The notes under the pieces are model-generated. The model had not been told where the DNA came from and ran no database searches. It saw only the letters and a list, made by a program, of their open reading frames with translations. The translations under genes were made by a program, and so were the position numbers. Source: Hormiphora californensis (Eukaryota > Ctenophora > Tentaculata > Cydippida > Pleurobrachiidae). Taken from it: a stretch of DNA of 64,000 bases. Location of the stretch: NCBI GenBank assembly GCA_020137815.1, contig CM035350.1, positions 8,464,712-8,528,711 on the forward strand. Direction: 5' to 3'. Shown here one piece after another: positions 13,103 to 25,113 of the stretch (positions are counted from its first letter, which is position 1; each line of letters opens with the position of its first letter).

Positions 13103-15869
13103 GTACAGAGAGAAGCTAGGTAGCTCTCTTCTGTTTCGCTGTTAGTTGATACCGAGATAGTATCTCAGATGCCGGTTGGCCTACTATAGGTTGCAAGGTT
13201 GGTAAGTGGAACTTCTAACCTCAGAGTTCTCAGTATCAATACCATTACCGCATAGTGGTACTGAGCGCAGGAGTAGTAGGAAATTCAGAACCTGTTTTAC
13301 CTCGTTTTTTAATTGTATTGGTTATCTATGACTTGCTCAGTTTCAACTCACCTTGGCAACATTTCTATCGTCTTCACACAACTCTGAAACGTGATCACGT
13401 TTAGACGGTGTGATTATTAGATCCCTCGAACTACTCAGTACATATCTTACTCCAGTATATTGCAATGGAACAATTCATAACCTCATCATGATATCATCCA
13501 TGTCTAATTGGAGTCTGGAGAAGGGGAGCGGAGAACGGAGGTGAGAGACAGAGGGGCCGAGAGAGGGAGAGGAGAACGGATGCTTATAGTGATAGACTGA
13601 GAGAGAGCTCAACCTCTCTTCTAGAATTCTATTTATTACCTCGTTTGACAATTGATTCTAGGATTGGTGCCATATCCAACTGGGTCAATTTTTTGAAGGC
13701 TCTGAAAAAGTTAAGAAAACTGACATGTGGGGTTATCCTTCTCATATCACAGGATATTCTTTTCCATAAAGCGGTAAAAGTACAACTATCAAATGTTCCA
13801 TAACACCACGTACGCTAGGAAGTTGTCCAGGGTAATATCAGTATCAGAGTCCAGATAGAGTTTGTTGGAATATTTCCCCAGATTCAAGTCTCCCTCCCCA
13901 GTAATGCTGTAGTTGAGCCCTGCCTCCATGTATATTTTCTCAGGGGTAAGGCTCAGAAAGGGTGCCTTGCTGTTCACGATACTGGCCTTGAGAGGAGCTG
14001 CTATACCCGCCTGGGGTACATGCAGGAGTTATGGAGGGGGAGGGGTCAGTTTGGATGTGACTCACAAGTCACATTACAAGCTCAGATATTGTACAACTCT
14101 CAAATCTGGTGAACATATTCTATGTACTAAACTGAAGTCACATACCGGGGCAAAGTCAGCAGCATCGATTGTGGTAGAAAGAGCCCCAGGTGCCATGAAT
14201 GTTCCTAGAAGGGTGTTGAGAAGGAAGTCTGACATCCACACACAACACTGACCCGTGCTGCCCCTTCTTGGGATACTCTGTTCCTTGAACTGCCAGTCAA
14301 TGTCACCAGTGAGGGGCTGAACTGCCGCCTGAAGGATGGAATACAATTCGAATAAGCTTCCAATGGAAATTGGTTTAAAACGAAGCATTGTGCTTTTGGA
14401 ACTCTCAAAGTTATTACAACTTTACTTACAAAGTAGGCAGTGGTAAGTTGGGTGGAGTCAACGTTGGCGTAGCCTGGTTTAAAATGAATCTTCGCCTTGG
14501 TTCCAACGTTATACCAATCTGAGTTGTACATGGTTACAGTTACCATGGTTACTATTATGGTTGTCATGGTTGGTAACGAAGTTACCCCTCTGTCGAGGCA
14601 TTGCGATAGTAAGGCACGTTTTAGCGTGTCCGCAATGTAGGGGGAACTGCGTTACCAATTGTCATGGTTAGTGTTACTTGTAGACCTACCCGGCATATCT
14701 CCTAGTGCTTTATTAATTGCTGGAACCCCACTGTCTCTTAGGGCATCACACAGCATCCCTCGTGCCATGTCTCTTATCGTTCCCTTCAGTACACCCAGAA
14801 TGAAGTTCAGAAGGGGGCTAAGGGTAACCGAGTTAGGGCCGGGCAATCAAGGTTGGTGGAGTAAGATGGCTAAAAATGGGAGTTGAACAGTTTGGAAAAG
14901 TGAACTCGCTAGAAAAGATAGTCTGAACGAGTCGATTACTTGTAAAGGTTGATATTAAGATCGGCAATGTAGACGTTACAGCTTTGCAGTGACACGCTCT
15001 TCACCTTGTTGTAATCTGAGGAGTTTGGGGATCCGAATAGAGATCATTTATGGGCAAAATGAATAGAACAATTCTTTAAAGGAGAGAAATCCAAATTGTT
15101 TGTGTCACTTGATCGATGACACATCAGTGATGTACTTACGGAAATTAAGAGTAGCATCAAGACCAAAGTTTGAGGCGGTTATCTCCGCGTTTCCTGCAAC
15201 TCCGATACTGAAAAGTGAAAGATAGAATAATAAAACATACTTGTGGAGCTGAATTAGATGTGAGGCGCCCATGACAGCTCAGTGCTCACTGAGATTAAGA
15301 ATCTTACATATTTTGTACCCAGAACTTTCCTCCGACCACGAAGTTGTTGTTGAAAAGTTTCAATCTCAGACCGTTATTCTGGAAGTTCACTGTTGACTGT
15401 CCTATCTTAGAGCGCTTCAAGACCAAACTGGTGGAGATTGTTACTGTCAGAAATGTGTACATGAAGAATAAAGATTGGACTTAATTTGTGTTTTGGTGCA
15501 GCAGTGCAGCACAGGCGGTATCACTATCAATCTTGTGAAAAGTGACAAAGATTTCTCTCACCTATGTAGCCTGAAGTTGCTTCCCTTTGCCTCAGGGAGA
15601 GGGAACCGTTGAAGTTCAGCTTCTATAACTGGAATAGTTCCTCTTATCTCGTTATTAACTGCATGCAGATGTGTTAGATATGTTCCCCGATTTAGGACTC
15701 TTGTTGGTTAGTGTTACGAAGTCACCCCTATTACCAAGGACTCTTGTACCCATGAAGACTTACTATAGTCGATTGCAGTCTGTGATATTTTAACCTGGAC
15801 CGTTTCATGATTCAAAACCCCTAGCACCGGTGAGGGAACTATAAGAGCAAGGAAACAAAGAAGAATCAT
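12180..15869 (-). CDS. Secreted BPI/LBP-family protein fused to a ShKT domain
   Basis: Fourteen exons join with consistent phase: 15869-15764, 15658-15562, 15427-15308, 15207-15140, 15015-14940, 14817-14690, 14518-14430, 14328-14146, 14010-13814, 13701-13640, 13383-13352, 12973-12805, 12641-12544, 12278-12180. The product is 507 residues. It starts with a clear signal peptide (MILLCFLALIVPSPVLG). Residues to about 375 follow the bactericidal permeability-increasing / LPS-binding fold (ISQTAIDY, FPLPEAKGSNF, a conserved Cys region, PLLNFIL.VLKG, then the second-barrel segments). Such proteins bind lipid A or other lipids outside the cell in innate defence. Residues about 400-430 form a six-cysteine ShKT module (CVYWASRGEC, NPNYM, C..SC..C). 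The last about 65 residues are not recognised. The BPI part lacks the usual C-terminal end, as if replaced. Two separate genes remain possible, but all junction phases agree with one. Confidence 0.78.
13015..13100. repeat. (GA)n microsatellite inside an intron
   Basis: This GA-rich tract lies in the intron just before the ShKT-domain exon of the BPI-ShKT gene. Confidence 0.9.
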
Positions 15870-15899
15870 CTTTGAGATCTTTTCAAAATGTCTCCATTT

Positions 15900-17130
15900 C
15901 TCCTTTTGTTCTAACTAATCTTATCGTGGCATTCAAAATTCGTTTAACTTCTTTTAGCGTAACTGAATTTGACATGTGCAGGCAGCGCCAGATGGTGTCA
16001 TGGTCTGAATAAGAGGCTCCTCCCTCTTGATCAACATCTTCATCAGCAACTTAATGATGATGCAATACTTGATTCCAATATAGTTCACCCCAAAGATGCA
16101 TTTCTCCCAATACCAAATCTCACAATGACCACTTAGTAAATAGGTAGACAGTTATTTGATCTCTAAAACTATGGTCTTTGGAGGACAATTCATACCCCAA
16201 GAAATGGACTATGGACCTCTTTTCAATAAATCAAGAACTCTACGTTTTAGTAATCTCACGAGGCGCATCTTTCCTGACTGACACAACCGAATTTAGTGGT
16301 GGTTCTCACATTCAATAAAATCGGATCCAAGTTCTCAGGATAACCGATATTTTATGCGGTCCAAGCAACCACATTCTACCAACCCTATTGGACTAATAAT
16401 AATATGGGAATTATTGTCTCTGATCATCTCAATCTCTCATTCCTTAATTCGACTTTGTGGTATTAATCGATGCATATAATGGACCGCTTACGAATAGAAT
16501 TAATCTGAGAAAGAATCTCAGAAGTCCATGATACCACTCCGCGATCTAGTCTCTCATCTCATCCCTCATTATCGGACGTCTCTATCGAATCATTGTTTTT
16601 ATTGTGCCAATCGATCAGCCTAATTTCCGCTTTCTACTTGTATACAGAGGGAAGCAAGAGAGAACAAGCTCAGAGAGAAAGAGAGTTTCAGATCGTTATT
16701 GGGATGCACTACAGTTATAAGACTCATTACTACAGTACTCCACAGTCGACCACACCCACCCTTCGAAAACAAACTCATAACGCGACACTGTTTTGATATC
16801 ACTGCATTCAGCATTGGTCTATGATGTCTTCGATCTAATGTCCACTAGTCTCAAACCCCATACTCATTACTCAAAGTAACATATTTGTGCGATCACAGAA
16901 ATTATCCTAAACGTCTCGCCCTAAGATTCTTAGCGGCTGTCTCATTGACCTCGGCCTATTCGTCCAATGCAGCAGCATGGTCCATTATTTTCTAAGGATA
17001 GAAATTAGAAAATCAAGTAGCCTATGACAATTTAGTTCTTGATGTGCTCTCGATTCGAGTTTACAATCCACTTTTAGTAATTTTAGTTGTCTATTCCATG
17101 CCTGATAAACCCACTGACCCCTCTCTTCCC
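15900..17130. other. Intergenic stretch between divergent genes
   Basis: This lies between the start of the BPI-ShKT gene (minus) and the start of the His-rich protein gene (plus), so promoters of both may lie here. No exon or known motif is supported. A pyrimidine-rich tract ending TTATAG at 17136 lies four bases before the His-rich start codon and looks like a splice acceptor. Confidence 0.5.
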
Positions 17131-17139
17131 TTATAGAAA

Positions 17140-18732
17140 ATGAAATCCGTCCTTCTCGTGCTGTTCCTAATCCCCTGTGTGGCTGGTTCAGCCATCACAA
17201 AACACCAAGACGATGATGATCACCATGATAGAGAGTCTGAACACCACCATCATGACGGTGATATGATGTACCATGGACATGATGATGATGATGATGACTA
17301 CCATTTTGGGCATGATGATGATGATGATGATGATAATCACCAGCACCACGACAAAAAGAGGCACGCTGCTCAACACCAGGAGGCTGATCACCATCACCAC
17401 GACAAAAAGAGGCACGCTGCTCAACACCAGGAGGCTGATCACCAGCACCACGACAAAAAGAGGCACGCTGCTCAACACCAGGAGGCTGATCACCAGCACC
17501 ACGACAAAAAGAGGCACGCTGCTCAACACCAGGAGGCTGATCACCATCACCACGACAAAAAGAGGCACGCTGCTCAACACCAGGAGGAGGCTGATCACCA
17601 GCACCACGACAAAAAGAGGCACGCTGCTCAACACCAGGAGGCTGATCACCAGCACCACGACAAAAAGAGGCACGCTGCTCAACACCAGGAGGAGGCTGAT
17701 CACCAGCACCACGACAAAAAGAGGCACGCTGCTCAACACCAGGAGGAGGCTGATCACCAGCACCACGACAAAAAGAGGCACGCTGCTCAACACCAGGAGG
17801 AGGCTGATCACCAGCACCACGACAAAAAGAGGCACGCTGCTCAACACCAGGAGGCTGATCACCAGCACCACGACAAAAAGAGGCACGCTGCTCAACACCA
17901 GGAGGAGGCTGATCACCAGCACCACGACAAAAAGAGGCACGCTGCTCAACACCAGGAGGCTGATCACCAGCACCACGACAAAAAGAGGCACGCTGCTCAA
18001 CACCAGGAGGAGGCTGGTCACCAGCACCACGACAAAAAGAGGCACGCTGCTCAACACCAGGAGGCTGATCACCAGCACCACGACAAAAAGAGGCACGCTG
18101 CTCAACACCAGGAGGCTGATCACCAGCACCACGACAAAAAGAGGCACGCTGCTCAACACCAGGAGGAGGCTGATCACCAGCACCACGACAAAAAGAGGCA
18201 CGCTGCTCAACACCAGGAGGAGGCTGATCACCAGCACCACGACAAAAAGAGGCACGCTGCTCAACACCAGGAGGAGGCTGATCACCAGCACCACGACACA
18301 AAGAGGCACGCTGCTCAACACCAGGAGGCTGATCACCAGCACCACGACAAAAAGAGGCACGCTGCTCAACACCAGGAGGAGGCTGATCACCAGCACCACG
18401 ACAAAAAGAGGCACGCTGCTCAACACCAGGAGGAGGCTGATCACCAGCACCACGACAAAAAGAGGCACGCTGCTCAACACCAGGAGGAGGCTGATCACCA
18501 GCACCACGACAAAAAGAGGCACGCTGCTCAACACCAGGAGGCTGATCACCAGCACCACGACAAAAAGAGGCACGCTGCTCAACACCAGGAGGCTGATCAC
18601 CAGCACCACGACAAAAAGAGGCACGCTGCTCATCACCAGGAGGCTGATCACCAGCACCACGACAAAAAGAGGCACGCTGCTCAACACCAGGAAGCTGATC
18701 ACCAGCACGAGAGAAAACACCACGATGACTAA
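17140..18732 (+). CDS. Secreted His/Asp-rich protein with 26 KKR-separated repeats
   Basis: Single open exon of 530 residues. Residues 1-16 are a clear signal peptide (MKSVLLVLFLIPCVAG). Residues 20-70 are dense in His and Asp. From residue 75 there are 26 tandem units of 17 or 18 residues, HAAQHQEADHQHHDKKR, with variants EE for E, HH for QH, one AG for AD, one TKR and one AHHQ. The last unit ends in ERKHHDD. Every unit boundary carries KKR (once TKR), the pattern used by prohormone convertases. Two readings fit: a metal-binding secreted protein (His/Asp/Glu ligands), or a multicopy peptide precursor that releases 14-15-residue peptides. There is no Gly for amidation and no Cys in the repeats. 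Long reverse-frame ORFs here are repeat artefacts. Family not recognised. Confidence 0.8.
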   Translation: MKSVLLVLFLIPCVAGSAITKHQDDDDHHDRESEHHHHDGDMMYHGHDDDDDDYHFGHDDDDDDDNHQHHDKKRHAAQHQEADHHHHDKKRHAAQHQEADHQHHDKKRHAAQHQEADHQHHDKKRHAAQHQEADHHHHDKKRHAAQHQEEADHQHHDKKRHAAQHQEADHQHHDKKRHAAQHQEEADHQHHDKKRHAAQHQEEADHQHHDKKRHAAQHQEEADHQHHDKKRHAAQHQEADHQHHDKKRHAAQHQEEADHQHHDKKRHAAQHQEADHQHHDKKRHAAQHQEEAGHQHHDKKRHAAQHQEADHQHHDKKRHAAQHQEADHQHHDKKRHAAQHQEEADHQHHDKKRHAAQHQEEADHQHHDKKRHAAQHQEEADHQHHDTKRHAAQHQEADHQHHDKKRHAAQHQEEADHQHHDKKRHAAQHQEEADHQHHDKKRHAAQHQEEADHQHHDKKRHAAQHQEADHQHHDKKRHAAQHQEADHQHHDKKRHAAHHQEADHQHHDKKRHAAQHQEADHQHERKHHDD

Positions 18733-18970
18733 AGTACTTTCTTACTCATACCCCGAAAATACTCATACCCCGAAAATAGAGATAGCCTTTATGTGTAAAT
18801 GATAATGTTCCAAGTTTATTCTAGATGAGTGCTATATATTAATTCATGTTATTTTGTTGTATTTTGATCATTTTGAACGAATTGAGATGACTACAGTATT
18901 TTACAATTTGAAAACTAATGTATCAAAACAAACATTTGTCACACACAAAACTAAGCTCTATAAACTCATT

Positions 18971-21105
18971 TTAAGCTTTCAAGGAAAGCCCTCTTTTGAT
19001 GCAACTTCTCAGTTCATCAACACCATTATAAAATGGCATTGGTTTTGTCTCTGTGTTAAAGTACACTCTCTGATTAAACCGGACCGATTTAGAGGGTGAT
19101 ATTGTTAGAGACCCCAACCCAGGTCGATATATCTGTTCTTCGTCTCCATCGACCGACTGAACAGATAAATCTAGAGGCTCCTCTTCTTGATCCCCCTCTG
19201 GTGACTCTATCTCAGGGGACTTGACATTAGTGCTGCTGACCTCAGAGAATCCAGAGTCCGGGGTCGGGGTGTCAGGTTCTGGGTTAACCTTGAAATAGTT
19301 ATCCACCTTCACCACAAACGGTTCTGCTGATGAATGCTTGGGAACAGTGCTCACCACTGCGCTGTGCTTCTTTCGTTTCCTAGGACGGAGAACTTTCGGT
19401 TGGGCTAGTTTAGAGATCCGATCGTGAATCTCCTGCTCCCGGATTAGCCGGACTTGTTTGACAAGTGGTATTGGAGGCTGGAAATCAACTGCTTTGGGTG
19501 TGGCAGAGAGCAGAGGTTGTTGTTGGGGGGAGGGACTATCACGTGATCGAGTCTGGCCCATAATATCACGTGCTGTTAGGGTCCTCCGGAGCTCCTGGAT
19601 CTTCTTAACTCTCTCAAACTGGACTCGAGGGCTGCCTCCTGGGCTTACTGGTCTGGGGATAGTAACAGAGAGTTTCTCTGAGCATTTTTTAGACATCTGT
19701 GATCTATGGAAACTAGGAACGGGAGGGGAAGGGTCGATACACCGCATCGATTTAGCTCGAACAGCACAGTTAGTTGGTAATTTAGGTGGAGAGACACCCT
19801 TTCTTTTAGTCCAGGATTTATACGCATTTTCAACTTTCTCTGAGCGACGTATTTCGGAGTATTTCCGTATTTCTGTCTCCAAAAGTTTCTTGTGCTCTGC
19901 GACCCACTTTCTTCTCTCTCGCTCCTCCTCTCTCTTCTTTTCGAACCACATCACGTTCTGCAGATACTTAGAGCACGCCGTATGTCCCCAAACCTGCGAA
20001 AAAATGGAGGATTAACGGTGGTTGTTCGTCAACCATGATCATGATCGATCATGAAAACAGAAATGGTGATTATTTTAGACGTTCTGAACCATGATTTTCC
20101 CACGATCCGCGCGGAGTTGTGTGCTTTTATCACAGCAGCATACTCGCGCGCTCCGTATAACATCCCTCGGACCACAACAAGTCCGAGTCTGCTGCCTTCA
20201 GCAGAACCTCGCAGTAGATTGATTAAACTCGTGTGTATACTCATTTCAGGTACCTTGGAGACATCTAGTGGGAGGAGGCCACGTTTGTCAGTACACGTCA
20301 CGCTCGCACCATGTTTCACTAGGCTGGTAAGACACTGAAGGTTGTTCGCTGATACTGCCTGGTGGACACTGCTGATACCCATATCGTTCACTCTGTTGGG
20401 AGATGGTTGTGGTTAGGGAAATTTAGTCATCAGTGATCGTTATATTAGTTTCTGGATTTATACTGTGACTCGCAGTCTGTGAGTGTGATTCTGGAAATTG
20501 ATACGGTGATGGAGTGGACGGCGTTTCGGTGTTATTTGTGTTTGTGATAAATCATAAAAGGGAATTGATGCTTGTTGAAATTTTATAATAACTCCACGCG
20601 ATCGAGAACTGTATCGACACCGCCTTCCAGATATCAGTCATCAGATAATACGATCTACATGGCAATCATTTTAGGAGCTCTAGCTATTTTCCATTATCCA
20701 CTTGTTCCGCAACATATACATTATGTACTCGTCCAAATCTCACCCCCCCCTATAATCTATGTCTGCCCCTCCCCTCATCCATATCTAGACCCCCTGGCCT
20801 CTTCACGTCATATATCATATACCTGTTTACGTCAGCGCCATTCGAAAGCAAGTAATTAACGCAGTCGAGTGCAGCCGTCTCGGGGCGAGCTCTGCTTGCG
20901 AGATGAAGAGGGGTCCAACCTGCAATAAAGGTACATTCTTAAAGACATGCACAGAAAGGTCAGGGTCTGAATAGAAAATGAAATGGGATATTCGAGGTGT
21001 TACACCTAGAATCTAACGTGCTTGCCAGCATTTTACAGACCATACAGTATGTTGTATTACAATGTGGCCAAGCTGACACATGTAATGCAATACCACGGCC
21101 TCCTA

Positions 21106-21156
<51 letters not shown>

Positions 21157-21161
21157 TCACT

Positions 21162-21194
<33 letters not shown>

Positions 21195-21196
21195 CC

Positions 21197-21242
<46 letters not shown>

Positions 21243-22850
21243 GTCTCCATGCTTCTCTCTCTCACTATCTCCCCCTCTATCTCTAGCTCAGAGGTTGCGG
21301 TATGCCTCCTGTATAACATATGTGTCTGTCGGTGTGACGGTGTACGTGCATCGTGCACACATGGGTTGGTTATTGTCAAATTAGTTTAGGAAAGAGATAT
21401 TTCAAATGTTGCACAATCAATAATCAGACTCTACTAACTACTTCACACCCTAATTAACCTGTTTTATTCTGATGGTTCACGTCTATCTTCAGGTTCTCCA
21501 CTAGGAATGCGATGCAATCCATCTTAGTGTTGGTAGCGGCCATGTGGAGAGCACTCCAACCCTGCAGAGAATCATGTTAGACATGTTACAGCCCTGCAGA
21601 GAATCATGTTAGACATGTTACAGCCCTGTAGAGAATCATGTTAGACATGTTACAGCCCTCCAGAGAATCATGTTAGACATGTTACAGCCCTGCAGAGAAT
21701 CATGTTAGACATGTTACAGCCCTGCAGAGAATCATGTTAGACATGTTACAGCCCTGCAGAGAATCATGTTAGACATGTTGCAACCCTGCAGAGAATCATG
21801 TTAGACATGTTACATCCCTCCAGAGAATCATGTTAGACATGTTACAGCCCTGCAGAGAATCATGTTAGACATGTTGCAACCCTGCAGAGAATCATGTTAG
21901 ACATGTTACAGCCCTGCAGAGAATCATGTTAGACATGTTACAGCCCTGCAGAGAATCATGTTAGACATGTTACATCCCTCCAGAGAATCATGTTAGACAT
22001 GTTACAGCCCTGCAGAGAATCATGTTAGACATGTTGCAACCCTGCAGAGAATCATGTTAGACATGTTACAGCCCTGCAGAGAATCATGTTAGACATGTTA
22101 CAGCCCTGCAGAGAATCATGTTAGACATGTTACAGCCCTGCAGAGAATCATGTTAGACATGTTACAGCCCTGCAGAGAATCATGTTAGACATGTTACAGC
22201 CCTGCAGAGAATCATGTTAGACATGTTACTTTTTCATATATGTAATATTCGTGTTTAGTGTATTTCAAATAGGGTACTGGTATGGACTACTGGGATTTGG
22301 ATGTACATTGCTGCCACAAACAGATTCTTTAATTCAAATAAGCAGGGGAATTCAAATATGCAGGGGAATGCAGGGCGTGATGATCTCTCAGTTACATTTA
22401 TTATTATAATATTATAATAGTTGTGTCCGAACTATGTCAGTCTGTGATCTGTCATGGTTGTTAGGGTATCGAATGATAAATGCTCTTACAGAGCTCCAGC
22501 GAAATGAGTGAGAGGGGTTTGGTTGCTATGGCAACAAATTGTCTTCATAACACGCTGGATTCGGGGTAGAGGGAGGGCCAATGAGGTGACCCCATTTGTA
22601 TCACGTGACCCAGCTCTAACTCAGTTACACTCTTACTCCAGGAGGGAAATGGGGGTGCTGCAGACTTACCTGGATGAGGACAACTCTTCGACTAGAGATC
22701 AGCAACTAACTTGGATCAGAGATGAAGCATCAGCTGGAGAAAGGCACAAAGAACTAACAGAAAAGTGCAAGAGAAAAAGTGTCAAGTATGTTTATATTGC
22801 TGCGACATGCAACTTTAGGCACCACACCATCCCTGGGACCTCTCTCTCTT

Positions 22851-22907
<57 letters not shown>

Positions 22908-23681
22908 CGCAAAACACGCGAGTATTATGCTTTAGTGGCACGTTGAGGTTCAATAATTTCAGTCGAGAATTATAACTAATACAGCCTACTAGCTCAGCTT
23001 CAGTCGCAGAACAAGAATATCAAGTAGATAGAACAGAAAGTAGGTTCAAGAAAGTGGTGCCAGCACGGTAAAAAGAAGAGCAAGGAAATAGCTAGTCAGA
23101 AGCGATAAAGAGGTGGACATCTATAGAAAAGAGTGAGAGAAAGAGAGAACATGATAAGTGAAAGAATATAGACATAGAGCAATAGAAAGCAGGACGAGAG
23201 GAAGAACAGAGCCGCTTAGAGAGAGAGAGAGAGAGAGAAGCTGAAAACGGTCAACTTGTGTTTTAAACGAGATAACGGGTTACTTATCCTTCTAAACCAC
23301 ACGCTACTTATCTACAACATGCTACAATATCGCGTACGGGCCCGCTTGTTTAATGATAATTGATATGTCAGTATGTTAACATGTCAACATACTGACATAT
23401 CAATTGGCAAGCTGCTAAAAATTAATATCGTGACAGAAATGATTAAATAAAACATGCCGACTAAGAAATGAAGATGGACGAGGGAGAAAGAGAGATAGAG
23501 AGAGGGGTAGTAAGTTACAAGTATCACATGAATATGAATAGAACGTGGTTTTACATTTTACAGACTATATGATTGGATTTACCTCATCATTTAGGTAGTA
23601 TGGGTCGGCTCCTTTTTTCAAGCACAGCTTAACCCATTCCACATCACCCACCGCACAGGCCACAAGTAGATCTTTACCCAT
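18971..23681 (-). CDS. ANKRD53-like ankyrin-repeat protein
   Basis: Five exons join in phase: 23681-23583, 21561-21459, 20919-20823, 20392-20254, 19993-18971, giving 486 residues (human ANKRD53 has 530). The N-terminal half holds about four ankyrin repeats: GDVEWVKLCLKKGADP, GWSALHMAATNTKMDC, GWTPLHLASRA with YLLSNGADVN, and SSVHQAVSANN with LVKHGASV. The junction HTACSKYLQNVMW followed by a charged KKREEERERRK helix matches the corresponding ANKRD53 segment (CARFLKDAMW, then KK). The C-terminal 300 residues are Ser/Pro-rich and probably disordered, with a basic RPRKRKK cluster that could be a nuclear signal. ANKRD53 has been linked to spindle function in vertebrates; here the role is inferred only from similarity. 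Intron 1 contains a minisatellite that copies its acceptor. Confidence 0.8.
21110..21245. repeat. (CT)n microsatellite in ANKRD53-like intron
   Basis: This CT-rich tract has a few interruptions (CCCTCTCACT, CACTATCTCC). Open frames over it are artefacts. Confidence 0.95.
21562..22228. repeat. 32-base minisatellite at the acceptor of ANKRD53-like exon 2
   Basis: About 21 copies of a 32-base unit. On the minus strand each copy holds TCTAACATG, a branch-point-like sequence, and ends TTCTCTGCAG, the same bases that precede exon 2. Several copies then continue GGTTG as the exon does. The array abuts the exon with no gap. Confidence 0.95.
22846..22905. repeat. (CT)n microsatellite
   Basis: This CT tract lies inside intron 1 of the ANKRD53-like gene. 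The overlapping plus-strand frame starting near 22508 has no recognisable homology. Confidence 0.9.
23357..23404. repeat. 48-base near-perfect palindrome
   Basis: TTGATATGTCAGTATGTTAA is followed by its near-perfect complement ending CATACTGACATATCAA. It lies within intron 1 of the ANKRD53-like gene and could form a long hairpin in DNA or RNA. Confidence 0.85.
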
Positions 23682-23689
23682 GGCAGTCT

Positions 23690-25110
23690 TTGGGAAGAAT
23701 TTGTTGATTAAATCTTTTAAAACATATTAATTTATCGTGCAGAGATTTTAAAGGCCTGAGCAAGCAATATGCATAGAATATGTAAACATACGTAAAACTA
23801 AACTTCACTAAACTAAGTCGGGCTGAAGAAAACAGATGAAGGGGAGGCCATGCCTGGTAAACAAACATCCGAGTTCAAGTGATCTAGATCGACATCAACA
23901 ATTGAAGAAGTGAAATAAGGAAAAAATATATATTGTAAACCTTGTAAATAAGGCTGAGGATTTGTATTACGGACCCTGATTGATAGACCTGCCAGGGAGC
24001 TGTTCCTACAGCCAGATAATGAAAACAGATAATTCGAATTGCGCATCACGAATTGTGTGCTTTCTACACACGTGGGACACTGTGCACGACTATACACCGC
24101 CTGTGGCCTGATCAGGGGGATAACAGCACACAATTCGTAATGTGCAAGTCGAATTCCTTGATCGAATTCGGCCTGATCAGGGGGGATAACAGCACACAAT
24201 TCGTAATGTGCAAGTCGAATTCCCTGGCTCCATTATCTGACGCTGTTTCTTGGCTTGCACCTTAATCCACCGTGTAACTTTGCATAGATGCTGCAGCAGT
24301 ATCAGCTCCTCACAGAGCCTCTCCTTCCCGATGATCGGTCGATTGAAGCAAGTAGCAACGCCCCCACCACCAACAAGCCTTCTAAAGCGGCTCAATAATT
24401 CAACGTGCTAAAAGTTCCACATCCACCGCCATTATTAATCGTAGGTATAACAAAATAATCGAGACAGCTCCGCCAGACAGTTGTTATCTCTTTACTATAC
24501 TTGTTATGTTCTAAGCCTCCTTTACATTTTATGAGGGTTGTGTGTTTTTGCGGAGCGCACGGGAAAAGGGTCGAGCTAATCTGAATCCTTTATACCTAAA
24601 ATTTAGTTATTCTATACTTGAAGATCAATTATTTGAGTAAATTATGGTTGGTAAACCCCAAAAGTAGGTCAAAATTCGTTTGCATTTTTCATTTTTGTAA
24701 AAATTTAAAAAAAAGCAAAAAATGCAATTTTTGATTTTGTCGCCAAAATTGAAATTTTGATCGAACGCCGCGCTCGGCGCGTGATTTGCTCTATATTTGC
24801 GCGTCATCGATTGCGCGCGATCGAAATCCGTTGTGGTCGAAGTGTCGTATGTCGATTGCTTGCGGAGGAAAGATGGTTGCTATGTTTTCACCATCGTCTT
24901 GGTAAAGCGTGTCAGTATCCTTGACGCAACTCTGTATACATTCTTGACAGTTCCAAACACCGCTATTACGATCGCGTACTCCGTTTAAATCCTAGTTTGT
25001 TGTCTGCACTGATCTTTGAGTATTGCAACACAGCTTTTCTCTGATATCTCACTCACCAGATAAGTTTTATTCGAATATAAATTAAATCAATATTCCTGGT
25101 TCGTTAGGTC
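23690..25110. other. Intergenic region between divergent ANKRD53-like and CFAP20
   Basis: No supported exon. The stretch 24640-24790 is AT-rich with A and T runs, followed by a CG-rich patch (24765-24830). Promoters of both flanking genes probably lie here, but no particular site can be named. A short sequence near 24505-24540 (GTTATGTTCTAAGCCTCCTT) recurs near 59485-59515, so it is a dispersed repeat. Confidence 0.45.
24036..24226. repeat. 63-base tandem duplication
   Basis: A block beginning GCCTGATCAGGGGGATAACA and ending in GTCGAATTCC occurs at about 24107-24161 and again at 24170-24226. A related partial copy occurs in reverse near 24036-24066. It lies upstream of CFAP20 with no coding evidence. 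Confidence 0.7.
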
Positions 25111-25113
25111 AAG

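Noticed and set aside
17188-18723. Long reverse-strand and other-frame ORFs (511, 368 and 509 codons) over the His-rich gene
   Set aside because: The 51/54-base repeat is a multiple of three, so all frames without a stop in one unit stay open. Only the plus frame used has a signal peptide and a proper start.
22508-22975. 155-codon plus-strand ORF in the ANKRD53-like intron
   Set aside because: Part of it reads a CT microsatellite; no recognisable domain, and it is antisense to a well-supported gene.
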